Counted from the first letter of the stretch, positions 28,917-37,351 are shown. The stretch: DNA of 64,000 nucleotides from Erythrobacter oryzae (GCF_030271515.1 NZ_JASCXI010000004.1:1-64000), one strand, 5' to 3'. Translations and numbers: made by a program. Notes: generated by a model from the letters alone, not told the origin.

Positions 28917-30130
28917 ATCCCCGCCGCGGCGAGCGCCTGGTCCATGTCTTCGGTGAGGTCGGCGATGTCCTCGAGGCCGACGTTGATGCGCAGCAGGCCC
29001 TCGGTCACGCCCATCGCCGCGCGCGCTTCGTCGGTGAGGCCTGCGTGGGTGGTCGAGGCCGGGTGGCACATCAGGCTGCGCGCGTCGCCGATGTTGTTCG
29101 AGATGTCGACCAGCTTCAGCTCGTCGAGAATAGCAAAGGCCCGAGCGCGGGTGCCGACATCCAGCGCGAAGATCGGGCCCGTCGCGTCCATCTGGGACAT
29201 GGCGAGATTGTGCTGCGGATGGCTCGGCAGGCCGGGATGGAGCATGTGTCCGCCCGCCGCCTGCACCCGCGGTTCGAGGAACTGGCCGAGCGCCACGGCC
29301 TGTTCGGATTGCTTGAAGGCGCGCAAGGGGAGCGTCTCCAAGCCCTTCAGCACCACCCAGGCGTTGAAGGCAGACAGGGTGGGCCCGGTGTTGCGCTGGA
29401 AGGGCATCAGCACCTCGTCGATCCACTGCTTGCTCGCACAGATCGCGCCCGCCAGCACGCGGCCCTGCCCGTCCATCAGCTTGGTCGCGCTGTAAGCAAC
29501 GACATCCGCGCCGAATTCCATCGGGCGCTGGAGCACCGGCGAGGCGAAGGCGTTGTCGACCACCGTGGTGATCCCGTGCGCCTTCGCCAGCCCGCAGACA
29601 TAGGCGAGGTCGACGACATCGAGCGTGGGGTTCGCCGGAGTCTCGAAGAAGAAGACCTTGGTATTGGGCCGGATCGCGGCCTCCCACGCGGCGTTGTCGG
29701 CGCTGTCGATGATCGTCACCTCGATCCCGAAGCGCGGGAGCAGGCTGTCACACAGCCAGCGGCACGAGCCGAAGGCGGCGCGCGCGGCGACGATGTGGTC
29801 GCCTGCGGAGAGCTGGCACAGCAGCGCAGCGGTCATCGCCGCCATCCCGCTCGCCTGCGCGCGGCAGGCCTCGGCCCCCTCGATCAGGGCGATGCGTTCT
29901 TCCAGCATCGCGACGGTCGGGTTCTGGAGGCGCGAATAGGTCATGCCTGTCGCGGTGCCCGCGAAGCGGTCGGCGACGGTCTGCGCGTCGTCGTAGGTAT
30001 AGCCCGAGGAGAGGAACAGCGCCTCGCTGGTCTCGCCATGCTCGGAGCGCCAGGTGCCGCCGCGCAGCGCGCGGGTTGCGGGGCGCCAACGCGAAGTGGC
30101 GGCGCGGTCCATGCCGGTGGTCTTCTTCAT
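28913..30130 (-). CDS. metZ: O-succinylhomoserine sulfhydrylase
   Basis: A PLP enzyme that makes homocysteine from O-succinylhomoserine and sulfide in methionine synthesis. ATG 30130 gives a 405-residue protein (MKKTTGMDRAATSRWRPATRALRGGT); the upstream frame lies inside the TetR gene. Cys/Met-metabolism PLP motifs are visible: EALFLSSGYTYDDAQTVADRF, YSRLQNPTVAMLEERIALIEGAEA, and SATKLMDGQGRVLAGAI with the Schiff-base lysine. The MetZ rather than MetB call rests on overall resemblance to alphaproteobacterial MetZ. It follows a TetR gene by 11 nt and is coupled to two downstream genes. Confidence 0.88.
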   Translation of the reverse strand: MKKTTGMDRAATSRWRPATRALRGGTWRSEHGETSEALFLSSGYTYDDAQTVADRFAGTATGMTYSRLQNPTVAMLEERIALIEGAEACRAQASGMAAMTAALLCQLSAGDHIVAARAAFGSCRWLCDSLLPRFGIEVTIIDSADNAAWEAAIRPNTKVFFFETPANPTLDVVDLAYVCGLAKAHGITTVVDNAFASPVLQRPMEFGADVVAYSATKLMDGQGRVLAGAICASKQWIDEVLMPFQRNTGPTLSAFNAWVVLKGLETLPLRAFKQSEQAVALGQFLEPRVQAAGGHMLHPGLPSHPQHNLAMSQMDATGPIFALDVGTRARAFAILDELKLVDISNNIGDARSLMCHPASTTHAGLTDEARAAMGVTEGLLRINVGLEDIADLTEDMDQALAAAGM

Positions 30131-30141
30131 GGGCGGGGTCT

Positions 30142-30705
30142 CTACGTCGGCAGAAGCCCGCCCGCAAGCAGGCCTTGGCGCGCAGTCTCGCCGTGGCCGA
30201 CCGCGGCGAGCATCATCGTCCCCTCGATCACGGTGAGGAGATAGCGCGCGCCCCCCGCCGGATCGGGATCGCCCGCGGGCATGTGCCCTTCGAGCCAGAC
30301 CAGCAATTCGCCGACCATCGCCTCGGCTGCGGCGCGGTAACCCGGAAGATCGCGCGCCGCGCCGCCGACGATTTCCCACCACAGCATCATGAAGGGCGCA
30401 AAGGCGGGATCGGCGTTCTGTTCGAGGATCCGCGCCATCAGCGCCTGCCGCGTGGCGGGGCGCTCCCCCTCGGCCATCACCGCATCGATCGCCGCCGAAT
30501 AGAGCCCCGCGACATGCGAGAGCAGGTCGATGATGAGACGTTCCTTGGTGCCGAAATGATAGAGCAGCATCCGGTCAGACGTGCCCGCCGCCTGCGCCAG
30601 CGGCCTGAGGCTCGCCTGCCCGAGGCCATGCGTCAGGACATGCCCCGTCAGCAGCGGCAGCAGGCTCTCCTTCGACATCGGCGGCTTTTTTGCACGGGCC
30701 CTCAT
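30142..30705 (-). CDS. TetR-family transcriptional regulator
   Basis: A 187-residue regulator from ATG 30705. The N-terminal HTH is GLGQASLRPLAQAAGTSDRMLLYHFGTKERLIIDLL, the classic TetR helix pair with YHFxxKExL; the C-terminal helical domain would bind an unknown ligand. It leads the metZ operon and is divergent from a small membrane protein. The 75-nt intergenic region holds four GTAGC/GCTAC half-sites, including TGTAGC-AATC-GCTACA (30746-30761), a likely operator. The same motif occurs at 59.7 kb beside another TetR gene. Confidence 0.87.
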   Translation of the reverse strand: MRARAKKPPMSKESLLPLLTGHVLTHGLGQASLRPLAQAAGTSDRMLLYHFGTKERLIIDLLSHVAGLYSAAIDAVMAEGERPATRQALMARILEQNADPAFAPFMMLWWEIVGGAARDLPGYRAAAEAMVGELLVWLEGHMPAGDPDPAGGARYLLTVIEGTMMLAAVGHGETARQGLLAGGLLPT

Positions 30706-30711
30706 GGCGCG

Positions 30712-30761
30712 CTTGTAGCGACGCAGGGCGCTTGCTACAAGCGCATGTAGCAATCGCTACA
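30712..30761. promoter_or_regulatory. TetR-type operator cluster (GTAGC/GCTAC half-sites)
   Basis: Two inverted repeats: CTTGTAGC (30712-30719) / GCTACAAG (30734-30741), and TGTAGC (30746-30751) / GCTACA (30756-30761) with AATC between. They fill the gap between the divergent TetR gene and the small membrane protein gene. The second repeat differs by one base from the element at 59712-59725. Confidence 0.65.
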
Positions 30762-30779
30762 TTATGGGAGAAAAGCGTG

Positions 30780-31193
30780 ATGCCCGATAGTCTTACCCCC
30801 TTTCTCGCGCTCGCCGGCGGCGGGCTGGTGTTCGGCGTGGCCGCGATCCTGATGATCGCCGCGCGCCCCGGTGCGCCCGGCAACGCCGTGCTGGCAGGCG
30901 CGCTCTCGGCCGGTTTTGCCGCCTTCACCGTGGTGACCATCGCCTCGGAGGGGGTGTTTCCGGTGATCCTCAACCACACCTCCAACCTGTGGGGCGTGCA
31001 GGTGTGGTGGGATCTGCTGTTCTCGCTCTCGGTCGCCACGTTCCTGATCCTGCCCCGCGCGCGGGCGGTGGGGATGAACCTGCCGCTGTGGGTGGCCTTC
31101 ATCCTGCTCAGCGCCAGCATCGGCCTGCTGGCGATGGCGGCGCGGCTGTTCTGGCTGGAGCAGGCGGGGACGCGCGAGGCGGCGCGGGCATAA
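30780..31193 (+). CDS. Small integral membrane protein, TetR-associated
   Basis: A 137-residue protein with four predicted transmembrane segments (LTPFLALAGGGLVFGVAAILMIA; LAGALSAGFAAFTVVTIASEG; VWWDLLFSLSVATFLIL; LWVAFILLSASIGLLAMAARLF). ATG 30780 is preceded by GGGAG. The stretch TVVTIASEGVFPVILNH...DLLFSLSVATFLILPRARAVGMNLP aligns by eye with TSVTIANHGWNLVPIFF...DFMCFLLLAGIWTAWRHHFRPAGL in the gene at 59762, so the two appear paralogous. Divergent from a TetR gene and behind a matching operator. Function unknown. Confidence 0.75.
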   Translation: MPDSLTPFLALAGGGLVFGVAAILMIAARPGAPGNAVLAGALSAGFAAFTVVTIASEGVFPVILNHTSNLWGVQVWWDLLFSLSVATFLILPRARAVGMNLPLWVAFILLSASIGLLAMAARLFWLEQAGTREAARA

Positions 31194-31238
31194 TCCTTCT
31201 TGCTCTCGCCGGCGGGGCTGCCTAAGCGCGGCCCCGCC

Positions 31239-32573
31239 ATGGCCGAGGCGCACCTCTCCCCCTCCCCCGCCGCCACCCCTCCCCCGCGCCCGCGCGATCC
31301 GCTGGGGTGGTGTCTGGCGATCACCGGGGTTTTCGCGCTGCTCGCCGCATGGCGGCTCGGCACACCGACGATCGAATATTTCGACGAGGTCCACTACGTC
31401 CCCGCCGCACGCGAGATGCTCGCCGCCTTCACCGAAGGGGCGGGCGAATATCGCAACCGCGAGCATCCGCTGGTCGCCAAGGAGCTGATCGCGCTGGCGA
31501 TGTGGGTCTTCGGCGACAATCCGCTGGGCTGGCGCATCGTGCCGTGGCTGGCGGGCGTGCTGGCGCTGTTCGCGAGCGTGCGCGCGCTGTGGCATGCGAG
31601 CCATGACCGCTTCGCCACCATCGCCTTTGCAGTGCTGGCGGCCACCGGCTTCCACCTCTTCGTCCACGCCCGGATCGCGATGCTCGACATGGTGATGATC
31701 GCGGCGCTCGCGCTCGCCGCATGGCAGTTTGCCGCCGCCGCGGCGCGGCCCGAGCAGGGCCGCTGGCGGCTGGCGCTGACGGGGGTCGCGCTGGGGCTGG
31801 CGCTGGGGTCCAAGTGGAACGCCATTCCGCTGGCGATGGCGCCGGGGCTCGCCTTCTTCTTCGCCCGCCTTTCTGCCGGACGCCGCCGCCTGTTCCTGAG
31901 CCGCCGCGGCGCGCCGGTGCCGGGGATCCGGCTGGTCGAGGCCTTCGTGTGGCTCGGGATCCTGCCGCTCGCGGTCTATGCGGCGACCTTCATCCCCGGA
32001 TACTGGATGGCAGCGCCCCTGCACCCCTCGCCGCTCGCCGAGAAGGGGCTGGTCGGGCTGCACGAGGAGATCTTCGCGCTCCAGAGCCAGCTCAAGACCC
32101 CCCACCGCTACATGAGCCAGTGGCCGCAATGGGTGCTGAACACGCGCGGGATCTGGTATCTTTACGAGGAGGTCGACGGGGCGTGGCGCGGGGTGCTGCT
32201 GATCGGCAATCCGCTGACGATGCTGCTGGGGCTGCCGGCGCTGGTGTGGTGTCTGGCCGCAGGCGTGCTGCGGCGCGACGCGGCGCGGCTGGCGGCATCG
32301 CTGGGCTATGCTGCGAGCCTCGGCCTGTGGCTGATCGCGCCCAAGCCGGTGCAGTTCTACTACCACTATGCTGCCCCGAGCCTGTTCCTGCTGGCGGCGC
32401 TGGCGCTGGCGTGCAGCGATCTCAGGCGGCTGCCTTACGGCAAGTGGCCCGCCTGGGGCATCCCGGCGGCGTCCGTGGCGGTGTTCGCCTTCTACTTCCC
32501 GATCCTTGCCGCGCTCCCCTTGAGCGGGGGCGACGATTACCTGATCTGGGCGTGGCTCAAGGGGTGGAGGTAA
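31239..32573 (+). CDS. Membrane glycosyltransferase, PMT/family-39 type
   Basis: A 444-residue polytopic protein. The N-terminal periplasmic loop has the acidic motif TPTIEYFDEVHYVPAAREML with the D-E pair typical of protein O-mannosyltransferases (GT39). Later motifs are REHPLVAKELIALAMWVFGDNPLGWR, KWNAIPLAMAPG and SQWPQWVLNTRGIWYLYEE. About ten hydrophobic segments follow. It likely transfers a sugar from a polyprenyl-phosphate donor to protein or glycan. The convergent gene encodes a polyprenyl-phosphate-mannose synthase-like enzyme that could supply the donor. ATG 31239 is preferred over an upstream TTG. Confidence 0.82.
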   Translation: MAEAHLSPSPAATPPPRPRDPLGWCLAITGVFALLAAWRLGTPTIEYFDEVHYVPAAREMLAAFTEGAGEYRNREHPLVAKELIALAMWVFGDNPLGWRIVPWLAGVLALFASVRALWHASHDRFATIAFAVLAATGFHLFVHARIAMLDMVMIAALALAAWQFAAAAARPEQGRWRLALTGVALGLALGSKWNAIPLAMAPGLAFFFARLSAGRRRLFLSRRGAPVPGIRLVEAFVWLGILPLAVYAATFIPGYWMAAPLHPSPLAEKGLVGLHEEIFALQSQLKTPHRYMSQWPQWVLNTRGIWYLYEEVDGAWRGVLLIGNPLTMLLGLPALVWCLAAGVLRRDAARLAASLGYAASLGLWLIAPKPVQFYYHYAAPSLFLLAALALACSDLRRLPYGKWPAWGIPAASVAVFAFYFPILAALPLSGGDDYLIWAWLKGWR

Positions 32574-32578
32574 GAAAG

Positions 32579-32713
32579 TCCCTCCCCGTTCCGCAGGAAT
32601 GGGGAGGTGGCAGCGCCATCAGGCGCTGACGGAGGGGTAAGGCATCGGGGCAAAACCCCTCCACCACCCACTTTGCGGGCGGTCCCCCTCCCCATCCCTG
32701 CGGGACGGGGAGG
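32579..32713. repeat. Inverted pair of a ~60-bp dispersed repeat
   Basis: Unit 32579-32638 (begins TCCCTCCCCGTTCCGCAGGA, ends GACGGAGGGGT) and a diverged inverted copy 32655-32713 lie between converging glycosyltransferase genes. The same unit pair occurs at 39382-39518. The fold would form a long hairpin in either transcript and may serve as a terminator. Confidence 0.75.
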
Positions 32714-32723
32714 CACTTGGGCC

Positions 32724-33911
32724 TCAGAACCGCCCCCACACGAAGCGGCTCGACAGGGCGTAGTTCCACACCGAGCCGACCACGATCCCCGCCAGCGCGG
32801 CGAGCACCCAGAACACGCCCTGCCCTTCGAGGAAGGTCGCGATCGCCACATTGGCAAAGCCGCCGATCGCGCAGGTGGCGATGAAGCCCAGCCAGCCGCG
32901 CAGCAATTCGCCTGCGCCGGTCAACCGCTTGTCGCGGTAGGTCAGCCAGTTGTTCAGCCAGAAGTTGAAGCTCATCGCCACCAGCACCGCGATGCTCTGG
33001 GCGAAGGTGAAGGCGTGGTCCATCACGAAGAGCAGGCTGGTGAGGACCAGGAAGTGCACCACCACGCCCGCTGCACCGACGGTGCCGAACAGGGCAAAAC
33101 GGGTCGGGATCACCTTGCCGAAGGTCTTGTCGTAGAGCCCGGCGAGGAAATCGAACAGGATGGCGCGGTCCAGCTTGCTTTCTCCTTCGCGGCGGGCCGC
33201 GAAATTGAGGGGGAATTCCTTGACCTTCATCGCCCTGTCATTGGTGGCGAGCAGGTCGAGCAGGATCTTGAAACCGATTGCCGACAGCCGCGGCACCAGT
33301 GCGCGGGCGGCATCGGCGGGGAGCATGAAATAGCCGCTCATCGGGTCGGTCAATTCCACGCCCGTCATCTTGCGGGCGAGCGCGTTGGCGTAGGTCGAGA
33401 GCTTCTCGCGCTCGGGCGCGGCCCATTCGGCGGTGCTCGCGCCTTCGGCAAAGCGGCTGGCGACGCAGATCTCGGCCTCGCCGCTCTTCAATGCGGCGAG
33501 CATGCCGGGGAGCAGCGCGGGATCGTGCTGGTGGTCGGCGTCCATTACCGCGACATAGGGCGCGGCGGTGGCGCAGAAGCCCTCGATCACCGCGCTCGAC
33601 AGGCCCCGGCGGCCGATGCGCTGGATCACGCGCACGCGGGCATCCTTCTGCGCCAGCGCGCGCGCTTCATTGGCGGTGCCGTCGCGGCTGTCATCGTCGA
33701 CGATGATCACTTCCCAGACGGCCGCCGTGCCGATGGCGCGGTCGATCCGCTCGACCAGCGGGGCCAGATTGCCGCGCTCGTTGAAGGTCGGCAGGATGAT
33801 GGCGAGTTCGAGGTTCACGGGTGCGGGCACCGGCCAGATGTCGGCGAGCTCTTCGTCGATGCTGTCGAGGCGCGGAAAGAAGGCGTTATCCATGGCCCCC
33901 ATGTGCACCAT
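32724..33911 (-). CDS. Family-2 glycosyltransferase fused to a GtrA-like membrane domain
   Basis: A 395-residue protein. Residues ~35-250 form a dolichyl-phosphate-mannose-synthase-type GT2 domain: LAIILPTFNERGNLAPLVERID, VIIVDDDSRDGT, MDADHQHDPALLPGML, GYFMLPADAARAL. Residues ~270-390 have four membrane segments of the GtrA family ending SVWNYALSSRFVWGRF. Such fusions make polyprenyl-phosphate sugars at the inner membrane and may help flip them. It converges with the GT39 gene, a plausible acceptor enzyme for its product. The start could also be the third ATG (33893); no site decides. Confidence 0.87.
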   Translation of the reverse strand: MVHMGAMDNAFFPRLDSIDEELADIWPVPAPVNLELAIILPTFNERGNLAPLVERIDRAIGTAAVWEVIIVDDDSRDGTANEARALAQKDARVRVIQRIGRRGLSSAVIEGFCATAAPYVAVMDADHQHDPALLPGMLAALKSGEAEICVASRFAEGASTAEWAAPEREKLSTYANALARKMTGVELTDPMSGYFMLPADAARALVPRLSAIGFKILLDLLATNDRAMKVKEFPLNFAARREGESKLDRAILFDFLAGLYDKTFGKVIPTRFALFGTVGAAGVVVHFLVLTSLLFVMDHAFTFAQSIAVLVAMSFNFWLNNWLTYRDKRLTGAGELLRGWLGFIATCAIGGFANVAIATFLEGQGVFWVLAALAGIVVGSVWNYALSSRFVWGRF

Positions 33912-33949
33912 AATTCTTTATAAACCATAACTGGCGCGCGCCCGCTTCG

Positions 33950-35008
33950 TCAGAGCCGTTCGCGCACCGCCGCGCCGATGGCTGCGGTGCCGTACGAGCC
34001 GCCGAGATCGCCGCCGAGAATGCCGTCGGCGAGCGCCTTGGCCACAGCGCCCTCGATCCGCTCGGCCTGTTCCTCCAGCCCGAAGGAATGGCGCAGCATC
34101 ATCGCCGCCGACAAGATCGTTGCCATCGGATTGGCCTTGCCCTGCCCGGCGATATCGGGGGCGGAGCCGTGGATCGGTTCATAAAGGCCGAAGTTGCCTG
34201 AGGCGGTCTGCCGCTCGCCCAGCGAGGCGGAGGGCAGCAGGCCGATGCTCCCCACCGCCGCACTGGCGAGATCGCTAAGGATGTCGCCGAACAGATTGCC
34301 CGTCAGCACGACGCCGAAGCGCTCGGGGTGGCTGACGGTCTGCATCGCGGCGTTGTCAACGTACATATGCTCAAGCGCGACCCCGGGATATTCGGCGGCG
34401 ACCTCCACCACCACGTCGCGCCACAGCTGGCTGGTTTCGAGCACGTTGGCCTTGTCGACGCTGGTGAGCTTCTGCCCCGAAGCCGCCGCCGCGCGGAAGG
34501 CGACGTGGGCGATGCGGCGCACTTCGTTCTCCGCATAGGACATGGCGTCCCACCCCTCGCGCTCGCCCGCGTCGGTCTCGCGGCGGCCCTTGGCGCCGAA
34601 ATAGACATCGCCGGTCAGCTCGCGCACGATCAGCATGTCGAGCCCGGCGGCGATGTCCGCGCGAAGGGGCGAGAGATGCTCCAGCCCCGCAAACACCCGC
34701 GCCGGGCGCAGGTTGGCGAAGAGGCCGAGGTGCTTCCTGAGGCCGAGGATCGCTTGCTCGGGCCGCAGATGCCGCTCCAGCGCGTCGCACGAAGGATCGC
34801 CCACCGCGCCGAACAGGATCGCATCGGCCGCGCGCGCCATGTCGAGCGTCTCTTCCGGCAGCGGGTGGCCATGGCGGTGATAGGCCGCGCCGCCCACATC
34901 ACCGCTGAACAGCGTGAGGCCCGGGAGCGCCAGGGCTTCAAGCACCGCGACCGCCTCGGCGGTGACCTCCGGGCCGATCCCGTCGCCGGGCAGGACTGCA
35001 ATCTTCAT
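33950..35008 (-). CDS. leuB: 3-isopropylmalate dehydrogenase
   Basis: An NAD-dependent enzyme of leucine synthesis that oxidatively decarboxylates 3-isopropylmalate. It is 352 residues with the family landmarks [15 protein letters not shown], the substrate-binding arginines in [40 protein letters not shown], and the [27 protein letters not shown] / [21 protein letters not shown] signature. Divalent-metal aspartates lie in [10 protein letters not shown]. No other leu genes are in the window. Upstream recO is 13 nt away on the same strand. Confidence 0.96.
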   Translation of the reverse strand: MKIAVLPGDGIGPEVTAEAVAVLEALALPGLTLFSGDVGGAAYHRHGHPLPEETLDMARAADAILFGAVGDPSCDALERHLRPEQAILGLRKHLGLFANLRPARVFAGLEHLSPLRADIAAGLDMLIVRELTGDVYFGAKGRRETDAGEREGWDAMSYAENEVRRIAHVAFRAAAASGQKLTSVDKANVLETSQLWRDVVVEVAAEYPGVALEHMYVDNAAMQTVSHPERFGVVLTGNLFGDILSDLASAAVGSIGLLPSASLGERQTASGNFGLYEPIHGSAPDIAGQGKANPMATILSAAMMLRHSFGLEEQAERIEGAVAKALADGILGGDLGGSYGTAAIGAAVRERL

Positions 35009-35021
35009 GTCTGTGGCTTTC

Positions 35022-35621
35022 TCACCCGATCCGCATCAGCCGCTCGGTCAGCAGCTTTCGCGCGCCCATAACATCGCTCTTGGCCCCTGCAAGCAGGTAG
35101 TGCGCGATGCGGCGCTCGAGGATCGCGAGCTGGGCAAGCTGCGCGGGCCAATCGGGCGCTTCGGGTGGGGCCGTGCCGCCATAGCCCAGTTCGGACAAGA
35201 GCAGCGTCTCGTAGGCGATCAGCCCGCTCACCCAACCGCGCGCCGAGGGGGCCATCGCGATCGCCTCGAGCAGCGCATCGAGCGCCGCGTGGAGGCTCGG
35301 GTAAGGCTGGCGCTCGGGCAGCACGCTCGCGGTCAGCGCGCAGGCCCATTGCATCGCGGCAGCCGGCAGCGGCTCGGTGATGAGCGCGGCGCGCGAATGC
35401 TCGAGCTCGAGCCTTGCGAAGGGAAGCTGGCTGCCGGGCCGGGTGGTGAACTCCGCCGCGACGCGGTTGCCCGGCACCATCACCGCGCGCATCTGCCGCC
35501 CGCGCCCGCCCGCGACATAGGCCGCGACAAGGCCGCCGCGCGCAGTCAGCACGCGCACCATCGCTCCGGTCTCGCCCTGCGGCCGGGACGCGAGCACGAT
35601 CGCCGGGCTGCGCGAGGTCAT
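35022..35621 (-). CDS. recO: DNA repair protein RecO (short form)
   Basis: RecO loads RecA with RecR in recombinational repair. ATG 35621 gives a 199-residue protein ([41 protein letters not shown]) with the OB-fold N-terminus; the upstream frame overlaps ubiK. It is shorter than E. coli RecO (242), and no C-terminal CxxC zinc ribbon can be seen: the single cysteine is in [13 protein letters not shown]. It keeps [13 protein letters not shown]. It is adjacent to leuB and ubiK on one strand. Confidence 0.88.
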   Translation of the reverse strand: MTSRSPAIVLASRPQGETGAMVRVLTARGGLVAAYVAGGRGRQMRAVMVPGNRVAAEFTTRPGSQLPFARLELEHSRAALITEPLPAAAMQWACALTASVLPERQPYPSLHAALDALLEAIAMAPSARGWVSGLIAYETLLLSELGYGGTAPPEAPDWPAQLAQLAILERRIAHYLLAGAKSDVMGARKLLTERLMRIG

Positions 35622-35637
35622 GCCCGCGCGCCCTTGC

Positions 35638-35886
35638 TTACTTCTTGGACTTGGCTTCCAGCGCCGCGAGCCGCGCTTCCAGCGCGTCGGCCTGTTCGCG
35701 CGCCTTCTGGGCCATGGCCTTGACCGTCTCGAACTCCTCGCGGGAGACGAAATCGATCCCGCCAAAGGCTTCGCGCATCCGTTCGCGCGCGCTTTCGCGG
35801 GCTTCGCGGGTCATGCCCGCCATGGTCCCCGCCGCGCTGTTGGCAAGCTTGACGAGGTCGGCGATGATCGGGTTCTGGCTTTGCAT
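35638..35886 (-). CDS. ubiK: Accessory factor UbiK-like (BMFP domain) protein
   Basis: An 82-residue helical protein, MQSQNPIIADLVKLANSAAGTMAGMTREARESARERMREAFGGIDFVSREEFETVKAMAQKAREQADALEARLAALEAK. The REEFETVKAMAQKAREQADALEARLAALE coiled coil is the BMFP/UbiK signature, a trimeric factor that aids late ubiquinone synthesis and binds membranes. The open frame upstream is repeat-derived and unsupported. It lies 16 nt upstream of recO. Confidence 0.85.
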   Translation of the reverse strand: MQSQNPIIADLVKLANSAAGTMAGMTREARESARERMREAFGGIDFVSREEFETVKAMAQKAREQADALEARLAALEAKSKK

Positions 35887-35933
35887 ATTTGCTTTTTGGG
35901 GAGGCTTGCACGGTTGTGCAAGCGAGTCTTTGT

Positions 35934-36136
35934 GTTCCGCAGCCCGTCCGGGCTGCGAAATCCTCGCTCTCACGCCCTTCGGGCGCGTCGCTGCGGGCGG
36001 CCGTTCGGCCTTGCGGACGTGCTGCGCCGCGAGGTTTTTTGTTCCGCAGCCCATCCGAGCTGCGAAATCCTCGCTCTCCCGCCCTTCGGGCGCGTCGCTG
36101 CGGGCGGCCGTTCGGCCTTGCGGACGTGCTGCGCCG
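35934..36136. repeat. Two tandem copies of a ~96-bp unit (period 107 bp)
   Basis: Copy 1 is 35934-36029 and copy 2 is 36041-36136. They are nearly identical, differing in CCCGTCCGGGCT vs CCCATCCGAGCT and CTCACGCC vs CTCCCGCC. Each holds inner palindromes (GCAGCCC...GGGCTGC; GGCCGTTCGGCC). The core GGCGGCCGTTCGGCCTTGCGG also occurs near 19.85 kb. Located between tspO and ubiK; no gene is interrupted. Confidence 0.85.
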
Positions 36137-36176
36137 TCCGTTCACTGCCACACGATAGGTCGTCAGGCTCGGCGCC

Positions 36177-36725
36177 TCAGAACTCGACCTTGGTGGCTGC
36201 GCCGTCGATGCCGCGTTGGCCGCCGTCGGGGTTCTCGGCGATGAACTGGTAGTTGAGCGCCGCCGCGAAGCACAGCCACGCCAGATAGGGGAGCAGCAGC
36301 AGCGCCGCCACGCGCCGCACTCGCAGGATCAGCGCGAGCGCGACAGCCAAGCTCGCGATGCCGAAGCCGATCACGCCCAGCGCGATCTGCATCTCCTGCA
36401 TCCCGAAAAACACCGCGCTCCAGCTTTGCGTCACGAGGAAATGCACCCCGAACACCACCAGCGCGAGGCCCCGTCCCGCCGCGCCCCAGGCGCTCGCGAC
36501 CAGTGCCAGCGCGAGGCCGATCAGCACGAACAGCGTGGTCCACACGATCCCGAAGGTGACCGGCGGCGGATAGATCGCGGGCTTCACCAGCCCGGCAAAC
36601 CACGCCGTGTCGGGCCCGCCGAACTGGCTCGCGACAAACCCCACCAGCAGCACCAGCGGCACTATGAACAGCGCCCAGCGCAGGAAGCTCGCGCGCAGCT
36701 GGGCGGGGGAAGCAAGGACGTTCAT
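36177..36725 (-). CDS. tspO: TspO/MBR family protein (tryptophan-rich sensory protein)
   Basis: A five-helix membrane protein that binds porphyrins and, in Rhodobacter, tunes photosystem gene expression to oxygen. The product is about 182 residues with FGGPDTAWFAGLVKPAIYPPPVTFGIVWTTLFVLIGLALALV, QSWSAVFFGMQ and LLLPYLAWLCFAAALNYQFIAENP, the classic TspO landmarks (W-x-P-P and the NxxI/NYxF end). ATG 36725 is chosen because GAGTGG precedes it; ATG 36740 is possible. Interesting in a group containing aerobic phototrophs, but no photosynthesis genes are in view. Confidence 0.9.
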   Translation of the reverse strand: MNVLASPAQLRASFLRWALFIVPLVLLVGFVASQFGGPDTAWFAGLVKPAIYPPPVTFGIVWTTLFVLIGLALALVASAWGAAGRGLALVVFGVHFLVTQSWSAVFFGMQEMQIALGVIGFGIASLAVALALILRVRRVAALLLLPYLAWLCFAAALNYQFIAENPDGGQRGIDGAATKVEF

Positions 36726-36740
36726 CGGTTTTCCACTCAT

Positions 36741-37060
36741 TGGCCGGCCGGGGAGCGCGGCGATACCAGAGCATCGCGGCCGCGCCAACATCCGGCCTCA
36801 AGTAGCGCAGCGATAGGCCAGCAAGAACTCCGCCATCACTTGCCCCGCGATGAGGCACGGTGCCGGGGGCCCACCTCGGGAATTGCGAAAAATGTGGTGA
36901 AAATTGGGCAGAGGTGCACGAAACGCTTTGGGGTCTGCAAAAACCTCTGCTAGATGCTGCCACATTCCTGCCGTGATTCGAAGCGCAGTAGCGGCCGGAT
37001 GTAACACAAATCGCGCTTTTGCTCATTCCCGGCCTAGCCGGACCCATAGGGGAAATGACC
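36741..37060. other. Intergenic region between tspO and the small lipoprotein gene
   Basis: This gap of about 320 nt carries a candidate promoter for the small lipoprotein and an inverted repeat GCAGAGGT (36908-36915) / ACCTCTGC (36943-36950) around it. No other gene is supported. Confidence 0.5.
36928..36956 (+). promoter_or_regulatory. Predicted promoter of the small lipoprotein gene with flanking inverted repeat
   Basis: -35 TTGGGG (36928-36933), 17-nt spacer, -10 TAGATG (36951-36956). An 8-bp inverted repeat GCAGAGGT / ACCTCTGC (36908-36915, 36943-36950) brackets the -35 box and ends next to the -10, as an operator would. The leader would be about 98 nt. Confidence 0.45.
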
Positions 37061-37258
37061 ATGAAGAAGATCGCTCTCGTCGCCGTCGCCGGCCTCGCTC
37101 TCGCCACCGCCGCTTGCTCGAAGCCCGCTGAAGAAGCCGCGACCGAAGCCGACACCACCGCCGTGGCCGAAGAGCCGATGGCTGCCGAAACCGGCGACGC
37201 CATGGCTGCCGAAACCCCGGCCGCTGAGCCGATGGCTGCCGAAACCCCGGCCGAGTAA
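37061..37258 (+). CDS. Small Ala/Glu/Met-rich predicted lipoprotein
   Basis: A 65-residue protein from ATG 37061, 6 nt after AGGGGAA. Residues 1-18 (MKKIALVAVAGLALATAA) are a signal peptide ending before C19, with a loose lipobox (ATAAC). The mature part is low complexity and acidic, KPAEEAATEADTTAVAEEP followed by three PMAAET/AMAAET-type repeats. No fold or function is recognised; a highly expressed cell-envelope lipoprotein is plausible given the strong ribosome site and the strong terminator that follows. Confidence 0.75.
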   Translation: MKKIALVAVAGLALATAACSKPAEEAATEADTTAVAEEPMAAETGDAMAAETPAAEPMAAETPAE

Positions 37259-37276
37259 GCCTTAAGGGCTTTTCGG

Positions 37277-37296
37277 CCCTGATCTTCGGATCGGGG
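37277..37296 (+). promoter_or_regulatory. UUCG-tetraloop hairpin after the small lipoprotein
   Basis: Eight-bp stem CCCTGATC / GATCGGGG closed by a C-UUCG-G tetraloop, among the most stable RNA loops. It sits 18 nt after the stop codon and ahead of the terminator, so it may protect the 3' end of the message. Confidence 0.5.
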
Positions 37297-37311
37297 AACG
37301 GAATTGAAAGG

Positions 37312-37348
37312 CCGGTAGCAACTGCGGTTGCTGCCGGTCTTTTTTTTT
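37312..37348 (+). terminator. Intrinsic terminator of the small lipoprotein gene
   Basis: Stem CCGGTAGCAAC (37312-37322) / GTTGCTGCCGG (37327-37337), one G-T pair, 4-nt loop, followed by TCTTTTTTTTT. A strong rho-independent terminator on the plus strand, ending 3 nt before the convergent tlyA stop. Confidence 0.9.
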
Positions 37349-37351
37349 GCC

